A DNA stretch of 64,000 nt from Streptomyces sp. NRRL F-5727. GTDB taxonomy: Bacteria; Actinomycetota; Actinomycetes; Streptomycetales; Streptomycetaceae. The DNA lies in the NCBI RefSeq assembly GCF_000719555.1, contig NZ_JOGX01000004.1, positions 124,001-188,000 of the forward strand. Reading direction: 5' to 3'. The translations under genes were made by a program, and so were the position numbers. Each line of letters starts with the position of its first letter. Position 1 is the stretch's first letter. Below, piece after piece: positions 49,729-58,030 of this stretch. The notes below the pieces were generated by a model. The model was not told the origin of the DNA. It searched no databases and saw nothing but the letters and a program-made list of their open reading frames with translations.

Positions 49729-50387
49729 TGGCCCTCACCCGCGACCAGATGGCCGCCCGCGCCGCCCGCGAACTCACCGACGGGAGCTACGTCAACCTCG
49801 GCATCGGCCTCCCCACCCTGGTCCCCAACCACCTCCCGCCCGGCATCGAGGTGGTCCTCCAGTCCGAGAACGGCATCCTCGGCGTCGGCCCGTACCCGAC
49901 CGAGGACGAACTCGACCCCGACCTCGTCAACGCCGGCAAGGAGACCGTCACCACCCTCCCCGGCGCGTCCTTCTTCGACTCGGCCCTGTCCTTCGCGATG
50001 ATCCGGGGCGGCCACATCGACGCGGCGGTCCTCGGCGCCATGCAGGTCTCCTCCGCCGGGGACCTCGCCAACTGGATGATCCCCGGCAAGATGGTGAAGG
50101 GCATGGGCGGCGCGATGGACCTCGTGCACGGCGCGGGGCGGGTCATCGTCCTCATGGAGCACACGGCCAAGGACGGCACGCCCAAGCTCGTCGAGGCGTG
50201 CACCCTCCCCCTCACGGGCCGCGGCGTCGTGCAGCGGGTCATCACCGACCTCGCCGTCCTCGACGTCACCCCCGACGGCTTCGCCCTCGTCGAACTCGCC
50301 CCGGGCGTCACGCTCGACGAGGTCCGGGAGGCGACGGCGGCGGACCTCCTCGTGCCGGCCGAACGGGGCGGGGTGCGGGCGGCCTGA
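49728..50387 (+). CDS. scoB: 3-oxoacid CoA-transferase subunit B
   Basis: 219 aa from the ATG at 49728. Family motifs: [19 protein letters not shown], the catalytic Glu in [59 protein letters not shown]. The length is the usual one. The Glu forms the covalent CoA thioester intermediate (family knowledge). Translationally coupled to the A subunit. Confidence 0.94.
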   Translation: MALTRDQMAARAARELTDGSYVNLGIGLPTLVPNHLPPGIEVVLQSENGILGVGPYPTEDELDPDLVNAGKETVTTLPGASFFDSALSFAMIRGGHIDAAVLGAMQVSSAGDLANWMIPGKMVKGMGGAMDLVHGAGRVIVLMEHTAKDGTPKLVEACTLPLTGRGVVQRVITDLAVLDVTPDGFALVELAPGVTLDEVREATAADLLVPAERGGVRAA

Positions 50388-50403
50388 CCGGCGCCCGGTG
50401 ATG

Positions 50404-50925
50404 TCAGGCCGCTCGGTCGCGCTCGCGGCGCAGCCAGGCGTCGCACGCCGCGTAGTCGGCGTCGGTGAGGCCGACGCGGGCGTCCACCCGGAGGAGCAGG
50501 GCGGGTCCCCGGTGGTGGGCGGCGACCCAGGCCCGGTCCCGGTCGGTGATCTCGTCGTCGACCCAGACGAACGGCCGGCCCGCCGCCCACGCGACCAGCG
50601 GCCGGGTCTTCGGGTGCAGTCCCCGGCGCACGTCCTGCTCGTCGGCGTCCGACGGCTCCGGCCAGGGGACGACGGCCAGGCGGGGCAGGCCGAGCAGCGG
50701 GGCGACGCACTCGTTCGCGTCGTCCCCCCACGTCGTCGCCCACACCAGAGCGCACGGCAGCGCGGCCAGGCGCGCCCCGTGCGCCGGATCGATCCGGGAC
50801 AGCAGGGGGTTCGGGGCGTCGGTACCCGTGGGGAAGGTCGGGTACGTGCGGGGATCCGCGCCGAAGGGGATCAGCGGGCCGTCGACGTCGAGGAACAGGA
50901 GCGGAAGCCGCTCGGAACCGGTCAC
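50404..50925 (-). CDS. HAD-superfamily hydrolase-like protein
   Basis: 173 aa from a GTG at 50925. N-terminal motif I LLFLDVDGPLIPFG with the Asp nucleophile and acid, motif II-like ALVWATTWGDDANE, and motif IV-like FVWVDDEITDRDR. No cap domain, so a small substrate-open phosphatase is likely. Similar proteins are widespread in Streptomyces with unknown substrates. Convergent with scoB. Confidence 0.85.
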   Translation of the reverse strand: MTGSERLPLLFLDVDGPLIPFGADPRTYPTFPTGTDAPNPLLSRIDPAHGARLAALPCALVWATTWGDDANECVAPLLGLPRLAVVPWPEPSDADEQDVRRGLHPKTRPLVAWAAGRPFVWVDDEITDRDRAWVAAHHRGPALLLRVDARVGLTDADYAACDAWLRRERDRAA

Positions 50926-50952
50926 AGCGGTCGAGGATAGGGCCGGCCGCCG

Positions 50953-51825
50953 TCAGAGGGCGACCGCTCCCACGACGGCCGTCGCCGCCACGACGACGAA
51001 TCCCAGCGTGTCGAAGACGATGCCCTGGCGCCAGGCGCGGTGCGCGCCCGCGATGTCCGCGGTGAAGTCGGCTGGATCGTCCGGTGCGTGATGGATCGTC
51101 AGCTCGCGCCCGTACGAGCGGGCCGGGTCGGGGATTCCCCACTCGCAGGCGGCGGTGACCGCCGTGCCGTCGTGGGTGGTGAAGGCGACGACCGGGACGA
51201 TGGTCGTCAGGGTGTTGCCGTCCTCGTCGGTGCCGACGCTCTTGAGGACGGCGACGACGCGGCCGGGCACGGCGGTCATGGCGGCGAGCGTGTCGCGCCG
51301 GCGGCGGGTGTCCCGTACGTTCTCCGGCAGGTGGTGGACGAGGGAGAGGGCCCAGGGGCCGGCGAACCCGAGCAGCGCCCAGGGCCAGCCCCGCTCGATC
51401 GCCGCGACGGTGACCACTCCCGCGTACACCAGGAAGAGCGCGCAGTTCGGCAGGCCGAGGCCGCCGTGCGGGCGCTCGGACACGTCGTGGGTGAAGCGGT
51501 GGGCGTGCGGCTGTCCGCTGAGGTACCGGACGCCGATCGGGCGGCCGACCCACGCCGCCTTGACCCGCTCGCCCCGCTCGCCTGCCTCTCCGTCGTTCGT
51601 GACGGTGAACTCCGCGCCGGTGGAGGGGTCCTGGAAGGAGACGACCACGCGTATCCCGTCGGTCCGGGAGTCGCCGTGGCGTGGTGGCGTCACGTGCTCG
51701 ATCCGGCCGACGGTCCTGACCGTGCGCTGGGCCTCGGTCGCTCCGGCCAGATAGCGGACGTACCCGACCAGCGCCACGCCGCCGAACCCCGCGCACCACA
51801 GCCCCAGATACCCGTACCAGCCCAT
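50953..51825 (-). CDS. DUF3592-type membrane protein
   Basis: 290 aa with four hydrophobic segments: one at the N-terminus (YLGLWCAGFGGVALVGYV), two in the middle (CALFLVYAGVVTVAAIE, WALLGFAGPWALSLVHH) and one at the C-terminus (VFDTLGFVVVAATAVVGAVAL). Two repeated extracytoplasmic beta-units, VGRIEHVTPP...IRVVVSFQDPSTGAEFTVT and PGRVVAVLKSVG...TIVPVVAFTTHDGTAVTAA, have the DUF3592 pattern. The repeat indicates internal duplication. Function unknown. Confidence 0.78.
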   Translation of the reverse strand: MGWYGYLGLWCAGFGGVALVGYVRYLAGATEAQRTVRTVGRIEHVTPPRHGDSRTDGIRVVVSFQDPSTGAEFTVTNDGEAGERGERVKAAWVGRPIGVRYLSGQPHAHRFTHDVSERPHGGLGLPNCALFLVYAGVVTVAAIERGWPWALLGFAGPWALSLVHHLPENVRDTRRRRDTLAAMTAVPGRVVAVLKSVGTDEDGNTLTTIVPVVAFTTHDGTAVTAACEWGIPDPARSYGRELTIHHAPDDPADFTADIAGAHRAWRQGIVFDTLGFVVVAATAVVGAVAL

Positions 51826-51946
51826 GCGGCCCCCTCCCGTGTACGGGTGATTGTGCCGGGCGGGGGGTGGCGTCCGGCAGCCCTTCGCCGGCCGGGGCCG
51901 CGGTGCCGCGCGGCCCCGGTGTCGGGCGGGCCCTCGCGGCCCGGTG

Positions 51947-52729
51947 TCAGGCGTCCCGGACGTGGAGGCCGAAGCCGGTGCGGCCGGCGGGTTCCAGGCC
52001 CGGCTTCAGGTGGAGGGAGGGGATCTCGTAGTCGCCGAAGTTCTGGCGGCGGAAGGGGATCGGCTCGGTCGACTCCAGGGTCAGCAGGCGCTCCTGCCAC
52101 GCCTTGGCGGCGACCTCGTACTCCCCGGGGGTGATCCGGTCGCTGCCGTACACGACGAACGGCGGCAGGGGCTCGATGCCGGGGTAGTAGAGGATCCCGT
52201 GCTGGATGGGGAAGAGCAGGTCGTCGATGGGGCCGTTGATGCCCCGGGCGGCGTAGTGGGACCCGGGGCCGCCGACGGTCACCGACAGCAGGGCCCTGCG
52301 GCCCGCGAGGGTGCCCTCGCCGAAGCGCTCGCCGTACTTCGTCTCGCTGTGCTCCCCGACGCCGTAGGCGAAGCGGTAGGTGAAGACCCGGTCGACCCAG
52401 CCCTTGAGGATCGCGGGCATCGTGTACCACCACAGCGGGAACTGGAAGACGATCGTGTCGGCCCAGAGGAGCTTCTCCTGCTCGGCGAGGACGTCCGGGG
52501 TGAGCCGGCCGGAGTCGAAGGCCCGGCCCGAGTCCTGGGCGACCTTCAGCGGGCTCGACGCGTCGGGGCCGTAGTCCTCGGCGTCCACGGTCGCCTTCCA
52601 CTTCATCGCGTACAGGTCGGTCACCCGGACCTCGTGCCCGGCGGCCTCCAGGGTGGCGACGGCGAGGTCCTTCAGCGAGCCGTTGAGCGACCGCGGTTCC
52701 GGGTGGGCGTAGACGATCAGCGTCTTCAT
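51947..52729 (-). CDS. NAD(P)H dehydrogenase (quinone), flavodoxin-like
   Basis: 260 aa from the ATG at 52729. NQO1/MdaB-like fold: KTLIVYAHPEPRSLNGSLKDLAV for FMN/FAD phosphate binding, then WADTIVFQFPLWWYTMPAILKGWVDRVFTYRFAYG, the family's signature, and VGGPGSHYAARGINGPIDDLLFPIQHGILYYPG. It reduces quinones or electrophiles with NAD(P)H. It is divergent from an MmyB-like regulator 140 bases away, a common pair in Streptomyces, so that regulator probably controls it. Confidence 0.92.
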   Translation of the reverse strand: MKTLIVYAHPEPRSLNGSLKDLAVATLEAAGHEVRVTDLYAMKWKATVDAEDYGPDASSPLKVAQDSGRAFDSGRLTPDVLAEQEKLLWADTIVFQFPLWWYTMPAILKGWVDRVFTYRFAYGVGEHSETKYGERFGEGTLAGRRALLSVTVGGPGSHYAARGINGPIDDLLFPIQHGILYYPGIEPLPPFVVYGSDRITPGEYEVAAKAWQERLLTLESTEPIPFRRQNFGDYEIPSLHLKPGLEPAGRTGFGLHVRDA

Positions 52730-52869
52730 GGGGTGCTCCTTCGGATCGGATGCCGCCGAGTCTGGCCGCGGCTGCGGCCGGTGTTCAGGGGCGCCCGTTC
52801 CGTCGGAACGGTCTTCCTGGTAACGGCGGTACCACCCTGGGAACGGCGGTCGGGCCGATACTGGAGGGC

Positions 52870-53766
52870 ATGGACGATCTCGCGGGCTTCCTGCGGACCC
52901 GGCGTTCCCGGGTCGATCCGGCGGCCGTCGGCATTCCCACCGACAGCCGCAGAAGGGTGGCGGGGCTGCGCCGCGAAGAGGTGGCACACCTCTCGGGCGT
53001 CAGCGTCGACTACTACGTGCGCCTGGAGCAGGGGCGCGCCACGCAGCCCTCGGAGCAGGTCCTGGACGCCCTCGCCCGGGTCCTCGGTCTCGACGAGACC
53101 GAGCGGGGTCACCTGTACCGGCTGGCGCGGCAGCGCCGGCGGCGGGCGAAGGCGCCGGGCGGGCGGGTCCGGCCGGAGCTGCTGCGGGTGCTGGACCTGG
53201 TGCAGGGCACTCCGGCGCTGATCATGGACCACCGGCTGGACGTGCTGGCCGCCAACCGCATGGCCGGCCTCCTCTACGGGCGGCCGACGGCGGGCCTGAA
53301 CACGGCCCGGCACCTGTTCCTGGAGGAGGACGAGCGGGGCCTGTACGCGGACTGGGAGACGTGCACCCTCGACGTGGTCGGGCACCTGCGGCTGGCCGCC
53401 GGGAAGTACCCGGACGACCCGCGGCTCGCCACGCTCGTCGGCGAACTGGCCATGGGCAGCGAGCGCTTCCGCCGCCTGTGGGCCCGCGCGGACGTCCGCG
53501 CGCGGACGCACGGGCGCAAGGCGTACCGGCATCCGCTCGTCGGGCTGCTCGAACTGCACCAGGAGAACTTCGCGCTGCCGGACGGTTCGGGCAGGGAGCT
53601 GCTGGTGCTGTCCGCCGCGCCCGGCAGCCCCGCCGAGGACGGGCTGCGCCTGCTCGCGGGCCTGGACGACCCTGCCGGGCCCGGCGACGGGGACGGGGGC
53701 GTGGGAGGCTCGGCGCACACGGCGCACTCGACGCACGAGTCGCGGCACGGTGGGGGGATGTCATGA
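52870..53766 (+). CDS. XRE-family regulator with MmyB-like ligand-binding domain
   Basis: 298 aa from the ATG at 52870. Residues 1-80: helix-turn-helix preceded by DDLAGFLRTRRSRVDPAAVGIP and the phrase RRVAGLRREEVAHLSGVSVDYYVRLEQGR that defines this Streptomyces family. Residues about 100-260: MmyB-like PAS domain (ALIMDHRLDVLAANRMAGLLYG, VGHLRLAAGKYPDDPRLATLVGEL, KAYRHPLVGLLELHQENFALPDGSG) thought to bind a fatty-acid-like ligand. The C-terminal His/Gly-rich tail is unusual. Likely controls the divergent quinone reductase. Confidence 0.92.
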   Translation: MDDLAGFLRTRRSRVDPAAVGIPTDSRRRVAGLRREEVAHLSGVSVDYYVRLEQGRATQPSEQVLDALARVLGLDETERGHLYRLARQRRRRAKAPGGRVRPELLRVLDLVQGTPALIMDHRLDVLAANRMAGLLYGRPTAGLNTARHLFLEEDERGLYADWETCTLDVVGHLRLAAGKYPDDPRLATLVGELAMGSERFRRLWARADVRARTHGRKAYRHPLVGLLELHQENFALPDGSGRELLVLSAAPGSPAEDGLRLLAGLDDPAGPGDGDGGVGGSAHTAHSTHESRHGGGMS

Positions 53767-53984
53767 GGCGTGCGGGGTACGGAGCGGTGGCCGCGGTCGC
53801 CGCCGTCGTGTGGGGTGTCGGCGGGGGCGGCCCCGTCGTGGCCGCGGACGGTGTGTCGCCCGCCGCGTCGGCCATGACGCTTGAATGGCCGGACTTCCCC
53901 CGGGCCGCCTCCCTCGCCGGCCGGGCCCCCGACCACCCGCTCGGCGAGAACGCGCCCGGAGCGGCCTTCGCGGTGAACGCCTGA
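53763..53984 (+). CDS. Small putative secreted protein
   Basis: 73 aa from the ATG at 53763, overlapping the regulator stop (ATGA). The N-terminus looks like a signal peptide (RRAGYGAVAAVAAVVWGVGGGGPVVAADG). The mature part contains LEWPDFPRAASLAG and HPLGENAPGAAFAVNA. No family recognised. The coupling to the regulator gene supports expression. Confidence 0.55.
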   Translation: MRRAGYGAVAAVAAVVWGVGGGGPVVAADGVSPAASAMTLEWPDFPRAASLAGRAPDHPLGENAPGAAFAVNA

Positions 53985-54061
53985 CGGAGGCGGGTGCTGG
54001 TCTACCGTGGGAGCGGACGCCTCGTCAGGAGGCGCCGCCCGCACGGAAGGAGAGCGCGCGC

Positions 54062-54340
54062 GTGCTACCCCGCCCCGCCGAACCCGGCATCCCCCGTACC
54101 GCCGACGCGATCGCGGCCGCGCTCGCGCCGGCCCGCAAGGGCGCGTTCCTGGAGGAGCTGGACGCGGCGCGGGCCGGGGACGAGCAGGCGGCGGTGATGG
54201 ACCGCTGGCATCTGCGGGCCGTCGCCGACACCCGGCGCACCGACGCGGACCGCGCGCGGGCCGCGGCACTGCGGACCGGCGGGCGCGACGGGGTGCGCCC
54301 GCTCGACGCCCTGCTCGCCTCGCTCGGCGGGGCCCGGTGA
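54062..54340 (+). CDS. DUF6247-like protein (putative antitoxin partner)
   Basis: 92 aa from the GTG at 54062 after AAGGAGAG. Pattern IPRTADAIAAALAPARKGAFLEELDAARAGDEQAAVMDRWHLRAVADTRRTD matches the DUF6247 family as I remember it, small helical proteins encoded before short toxin-like genes in Streptomyces. The next gene starts within its stop (GTGA). An antitoxin role is plausible but only by gene order. Confidence 0.7.
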   Translation: MLPRPAEPGIPRTADAIAAALAPARKGAFLEELDAARAGDEQAAVMDRWHLRAVADTRRTDADRARAAALRTGGRDGVRPLDALLASLGGAR

Positions 54341-54608
54341 GCCACGGGTTGACCGATCAGGCCGCCGCGGTCCTCTCGGCCATGTCCGCCCAGGCTCCCG
54401 AGGTGTTCGCCGCGACGGTCCGGACCCTGACCGCCGTCGCGGACGCGCACGAGCGCGGCACCGTACCGCCCGGGCGAGCCCCACCGACCGGTGGGGCGAC
54501 GTGTACGACCTCGACGTCCCCGGCCATCCCGTGCTGGTCGAGTGGTTCACCGGCGACCCGGACGAGGTGACGGTCACCCGCATCACCTGGCTGAGGACGG
54601 GGGGTTAG
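54337..54608 (+). pseudogene. Small toxin-like gene after DUF6247, frameshifted
   Basis: Starts with GTG at 54337 (SHGLTDQAAAVLSAMSAQAPEVFAATVRTLTAVADAHERGTVPPG), then from about 54480 the sensible reading jumps frame to TDRWGDVYDLDVPGHPVLVEWFTGDPDEVTVTRITWL and a stop at 54606. The joined product of about 90 aa looks like a small RelE/ParE-style fold, but I am not sure. One extra C in the CCCC at 54480-54483 restores a single frame. Either a real inactivation of a toxin-antitoxin pair or a one-base sequencing error. Confidence 0.65.
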
Positions 54609-54636
54609 GGGGCGGGTCGCGGGACGGACCAGCCGG

Positions 54637-55020
54637 CTACTCCTGCTCCAGCTTCGGGATGCAGGGGGACAGCAGGGGCTCCGTGTGGTGGGTCACCTCG
54701 CCCCGGGCGAGCCGGAGGACGCGGACCTCGTTCTCGTGCCCCGGGTCCTCGTCGTCGCGGATGTGGAGGAGGCCGTACGAGCCGGGGGCCACGGCGGCGA
54801 CATGGGCGAAGAGGTCCGTGACGTCGGTGGAGCGGTGGTTGGCGTGGCCGCCGAGGTGGAGGAAGGGTTCGCCGTTCATCCACCTGAGGTCGAGCAGGTA
54901 GGGGCTCGCCGTCCCGGCGATGCGGAGGCGCAGGTCGTCGACGATCCGCCGCAGCCGTACGTCATCGTCGTCGCCGGCCGGCTTCTCGCGGATCGTGATC
55001 CATCCGTGGTATTCGAACAC
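54637..55020 (-). CDS. Imm7-family immunity protein
   Basis: 127 aa. The start FEYHGWITIREKPAGDDD and the phrases YLLDLRWMNGEPFLHLGGHANHRS and GSYGLLHIRDDEDPGHENEVRVLRLARGEV fit the Imm7 immunity family that protects against polymorphic toxins (family knowledge). No toxin gene is next to it, so it is an orphan or a defence against toxins of neighbours. Its first 59 bases overlap the 3' end of the upstream exporter gene. Confidence 0.82.
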   Translation of the reverse strand: MFEYHGWITIREKPAGDDDDVRLRRIVDDLRLRIAGTASPYLLDLRWMNGEPFLHLGGHANHRSTDVTDLFAHVAAVAPGSYGLLHIRDDEDPGHENEVRVLRLARGEVTHHTEPLLSPCIPKLEQE

Positions 55021-55894
55021 GCCGCCATGCTAGGGGGATCGGGCGTCCGTCGCCGCGTCCCGGCCGTCCGAGGAGGACGCCGCAGAGGACCAGGGCGAGG
55101 CCGCCCAGCTGGCGGAGGGTCAGGGCCTCGCCGGCGACCAGGACGCCGAGGAGGACGCCGGTCACCGGGTTGAGGAGGCCGAGGAGTCCCACGGTCGCGG
55201 CGGGCAGGTGGCGGAGGCCGGCGAACCAGACGGTGAAGGCCATGGCGGTGGCGACGAGGGAGACGTAGCCGAAGGCGAGGAGCGCGGAGGGGGACAGCGC
55301 GGGCGGTGCCCCTTCGACGGCCGCGGCGACCGGAAGCAGGAGGAGGCCGCCCGCGGTGAGCTGCCAGGCGGTCGAGGCGAGCACGTCGACGTCGGCGCTC
55401 CACCGCTTGGCGAGGATGTGGCCGAAGGCCGACACGAGCATGGCGGCGACGGAGGCGAGGACCCCGGGCCCGCTCACGCCGCCCTCCCCCGTGAGCAGCA
55501 TGAGGGCGACGCCCGTGAGGCCGACGACGGCGCCGGCCAGATGCGCGAGGCCGGGGCGTTCGGCGACGAGGGCCCAGGCGATGAGCATCATCGCCAGCGG
55601 CGACACCGCCATGACCGTGGAGGCGACGCTCGTCGGGAGGAGCTGGGAGGCGGCGTACACGAGGACGAAGAACACGCTCACGTTGAGCAGCCCGAGCACC
55701 GAGGAGCGCCACCACCAGGCTCCGTGCGGGCGCTTCCTGGCCAGGGCCAGCAGGACGGCGCCGGCCGGGAGGGCGCGCAGGGCGGCTCCGTAGAGCGGGG
55801 CGTCCGGGGGCAGGAACGCGTGGGTGACGTAGTAGTTCGCTCCCCAGGCCACCGGCGCGACGGCGGTCAGCACGACCCAGCGATTAGCTTCCAT
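54962..55894 (-). CDS. EamA/DMT-family exporter
   Basis: 310 aa from the ATG at 55894, which lies inside the operator palindrome GCTTCCATGGAAGC; an in-frame TTG at 55903 is less likely. Ten hydrophobic helices in two EamA repeats (VVLTAVAPVAWGANYYVTHAFLPPDAPLYGAALRALPAG ... TVMAVSPLAMMLIAWALVAERP, then SVAAMLVSAFGHILAKRW ... FGYVSLVATAMAFTVWFAGLRHL ... VTGVLLGVLVAGEALTLRQLGGLALVLCGV). Exports metabolites or drugs; substrate unknown. The C-terminal about 30 residues run into the Imm7 start. Controlled by the divergent MarR regulator. Confidence 0.9.
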   Translation of the reverse strand: MEANRWVVLTAVAPVAWGANYYVTHAFLPPDAPLYGAALRALPAGAVLLALARKRPHGAWWWRSSVLGLLNVSVFFVLVYAASQLLPTSVASTVMAVSPLAMMLIAWALVAERPGLAHLAGAVVGLTGVALMLLTGEGGVSGPGVLASVAAMLVSAFGHILAKRWSADVDVLASTAWQLTAGGLLLLPVAAAVEGAPPALSPSALLAFGYVSLVATAMAFTVWFAGLRHLPAATVGLLGLLNPVTGVLLGVLVAGEALTLRQLGGLALVLCGVLLGRPGRGDGRPIPLAWRRVRIPRMDHDPREAGRRRR

Positions 55895-55924
55895 GGAAGC
55901 CAATATATAACTTCCACGGAAGCT
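55887..55924. promoter_or_regulatory. Twin MarR operator with overlapping promoters
   Basis: A perfect 14-bp palindrome GCTTCCATGGAAGC (55887-55900) and a second copy CTTCCACGGAAG (55911-55922), centres about 23 bp apart, flank the only strongly AT-rich spot (CAATATATAA), which suits a -10 element. The first palindrome contains the exporter start codon and the second lies 13 bases before the MarR start. This is the expected design for a MarR repressor controlling itself and the exporter. Confidence 0.8.
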
Positions 55925-55935
55925 AAGATGCGGCC

Positions 55936-56484
55936 ATGGACGATCAGCCCCCGCCGGACCGCGTGGCCCGCATCCAGGCCGACTGGCGCCGCGAGCGCCC
56001 CGACCTCGACGTCACCCCCCAGGGCGTCATCGGCCGACTGCACCGGCTCGCCGACCGCCTCACCGGGGAGCTGCGCCTCGTCTACGACCGGTACGGGCTC
56101 GGCGAGGGCGAGTTCGACGTCCTGTGCGCCCTGCGCCGGGCGGGCGCGCCCTTCGAGCGGGCCCCGGGCGAACTCGCCGCGCACACCATGGTCACCACGG
56201 GCGCGATGACCAAGCGCATCGACCGCCTGGAGCGGGCGGGACTGGTCACCCGCCGCCGCTCGGACGACGACCAGCGCGGCCGTATCGTCGCCCTCACCGA
56301 GCCCGGACGCGAGCTGATCGACCGCGCCTTCACCGACCACATGCGGAACGAACGCCGGCTCCTCGACCTGCTGACGCCCGCCGAGGCGGAGTCCCTGGAG
56401 GTGCTCCTGACCGGCTGGCTGGGCCGCCTGGAACCGCCGGCCGGAGCCGGGCCGACGGGCCCGGGCGCGCCGACGGGAGAGTGA
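55936..56484 (+). CDS. MarR-family transcriptional regulator
   Basis: 182 aa from the ATG at 55936. Winged helix with LRLVYDRYGLGEGEFDVLCALRRAG, LAAHTMVTTGAMTKRIDRLERAGLVTRRRSDDDQRGRIVALTEPGRELIDRAF, all diagnostic for MarR. A Pro/Gly-rich C-terminal tail follows the domain. It is divergent from the EamA exporter with a pair of palindromes in between, so it probably represses both until a ligand binds. Confidence 0.94.
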   Translation: MDDQPPPDRVARIQADWRRERPDLDVTPQGVIGRLHRLADRLTGELRLVYDRYGLGEGEFDVLCALRRAGAPFERAPGELAAHTMVTTGAMTKRIDRLERAGLVTRRRSDDDQRGRIVALTEPGRELIDRAFTDHMRNERRLLDLLTPAEAESLEVLLTGWLGRLEPPAGAGPTGPGAPTGE

Positions 56485-56570
56485 CGACGGCCGGGTGACG
56501 GCGGCACTCTCCTTTGCCGGTTCGGCAACAGGACTGGCCCGGTCGGAAGGGGGTGGGCGACCGTGGGGGC

Positions 56571-57254
56571 ATGGCCGACGACATCACCGCAGACGTGCTC
56601 TCCTCCGACAGTCCCTCGTTCGCCGACGGCTACGTGGGCGACCCCGCCGTGCGCGACGAGTGGGACAACCGCTACTCCGAGCGGCAGCGGCTCTGGAGCG
56701 GGCAGCCCAACGGGGCGCTCGTGGCGGAGGTGCGCGACCTCGCCCCCGGACGGGTCCTCGACGTCGGCTGCGGCGAGGGCGCGGACGCCATCTGGCTCGC
56801 CCGGGCCGGCTGGGACGTGACCGCCCTGGAGGTGTCGGGCGTGGCGCTGGCCCGGGCGGCGTCCCACGCGCGGGACGCCGGGGTGGACGTGCGCTGGGTC
56901 CACGCGGGGCTGACCGAGGCGGCGCTCCCGCCGGGCTCCTTCGACCTGGTCTCGGCGCAGTACCCGGCGCTCCTGCGCACCCCCGGGGCCACCGCCGAGC
57001 GGACGCTGCTGGCGGCCGTCGCCCCCGGCGGCGTCCTGCTGCTCGTCCACCACGCCGGCATGGAGGAGCACCGTGACGCCCAGGAGAGCGGCTTCGACCC
57101 GGCCGACTACGTCTGGCCGTCGATGGTCGCCGCGCTGTTCGACGACGGCTGGCGGGTCGAGGTGGACGAGGAACGGCCCCGGGTGATCCCCGAGGGCGGC
57201 GCGGGGGCGCACCACACCCACGACGTCGTCCTGCGGGCCCGCCGACTGCGCTGA
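56571..57254 (+). CDS. Class I SAM-dependent methyltransferase
   Basis: 227 aa from the ATG at 56571; a longer frame begins at 56514. Motif I VLDVGCGEGADAIWLARAGWDVTALEVSGVAL is clear, with the acidic motif II after it, followed by GSFDLVSAQYPALLRTPG and GGVLLLVHHAG. The N-terminal EWDNRYSERQRLWSGQPN is the usual start for the UbiE-like Methyltransf_25/12 group. Substrate unknown. No partner genes point to a pathway. Confidence 0.9.
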   Translation: MADDITADVLSSDSPSFADGYVGDPAVRDEWDNRYSERQRLWSGQPNGALVAEVRDLAPGRVLDVGCGEGADAIWLARAGWDVTALEVSGVALARAASHARDAGVDVRWVHAGLTEAALPPGSFDLVSAQYPALLRTPGATAERTLLAAVAPGGVLLLVHHAGMEEHRDAQESGFDPADYVWPSMVAALFDDGWRVEVDEERPRVIPEGGAGAHHTHDVVLRARRLR

Positions 57255-57343
57255 CCCGGAGCCCCCACGAGGGACGCCGCATATCGTCCGCGTATCGAAA
57301 AGCGCATACGCCGTCGCAACCGCCCTCCATGTGCAATGGCCCC

Positions 57344-58021
57344 ATGCTCGACGACACGGCTCTGCAGACACCGCCCCGCCGCACGCGCGGGTACCTTCCC
57401 GCCGGCCTGGCGGTCCTCGCCCTGGCGAGCGTCCTGTTCGTGATGCGGGGGCCGCTCATGATGTCCGCCCCGACGTGCCGGGCCGGGCTGTGGGAGCGGT
57501 GCCTCGGCACGTTCAACGGGGTCGTCCTCATGACGGTGGTCGCGCTGCCGCTGGCGCTGTCGGCGGCGTGGGGCCTGGCGCGGCTACGGCGGCGTTCCGC
57601 GGGCGCCGCGGCGTGGCGGTGGTCGCTGGCCGAGGTGGGCATGGTGTACGGGACGCTGCCGTTCCTGTGGATGACGCTGATGCCGGGCGGCGAGGACCAG
57701 CCGCCGCGGGTGAGCCTCGTACCGCTGCGGGACCTGGTCACGATGGGGCCGCTCGGCATCGGCGGCAACCTGCTGGTCTTCGCGTCGCTCGGCTTCTTCG
57801 CGCCGATCCGGTTCGCGGCGCTCGCGACCGTCCCGCGCGTCCTCGCCCTGGGGGCGGGCTGCTCGCTCCTGGTCGAGACCGCGCAGTACGTGCTCCGCCT
57901 GGACCGGGTGTCGTCCGTGGACGACGTCCTGGTCAACGCCGCCGGCGCGGTCCTCGCCGGGCTCGCCTCGCGCCACTGGTGGCGCGGCGCGCATACGTCG
58001 GCGACACGTCGCACTGCCTAG
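57344..58021 (+). CDS. VanZ-family membrane protein
   Basis: 225 aa from the ATG at 57344 (an ATG at 57329 is in frame). Four or five hydrophobic helices; the C-terminal half has the VanZ pattern PFLWMTLMPGGED, LVPLRDLVTMGPLGIGGNLLVFASLGFFAPI and LLVETAQYVLRLDRVSSVDDVLVNAAGAVLAG. VanZ-like proteins are linked to teicoplanin-type glycopeptide tolerance in some bacteria. It lies only 9 bases before a response-regulator gene on the same strand and so is probably in one operon with that two-component system. Confidence 0.86.
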   Translation: MLDDTALQTPPRRTRGYLPAGLAVLALASVLFVMRGPLMMSAPTCRAGLWERCLGTFNGVVLMTVVALPLALSAAWGLARLRRRSAGAAAWRWSLAEVGMVYGTLPFLWMTLMPGGEDQPPRVSLVPLRDLVTMGPLGIGGNLLVFASLGFFAPIRFAALATVPRVLALGAGCSLLVETAQYVLRLDRVSSVDDVLVNAAGAVLAGLASRHWWRGAHTSATRRTA

Positions 58022-58030
58022 GCTTCGCCC

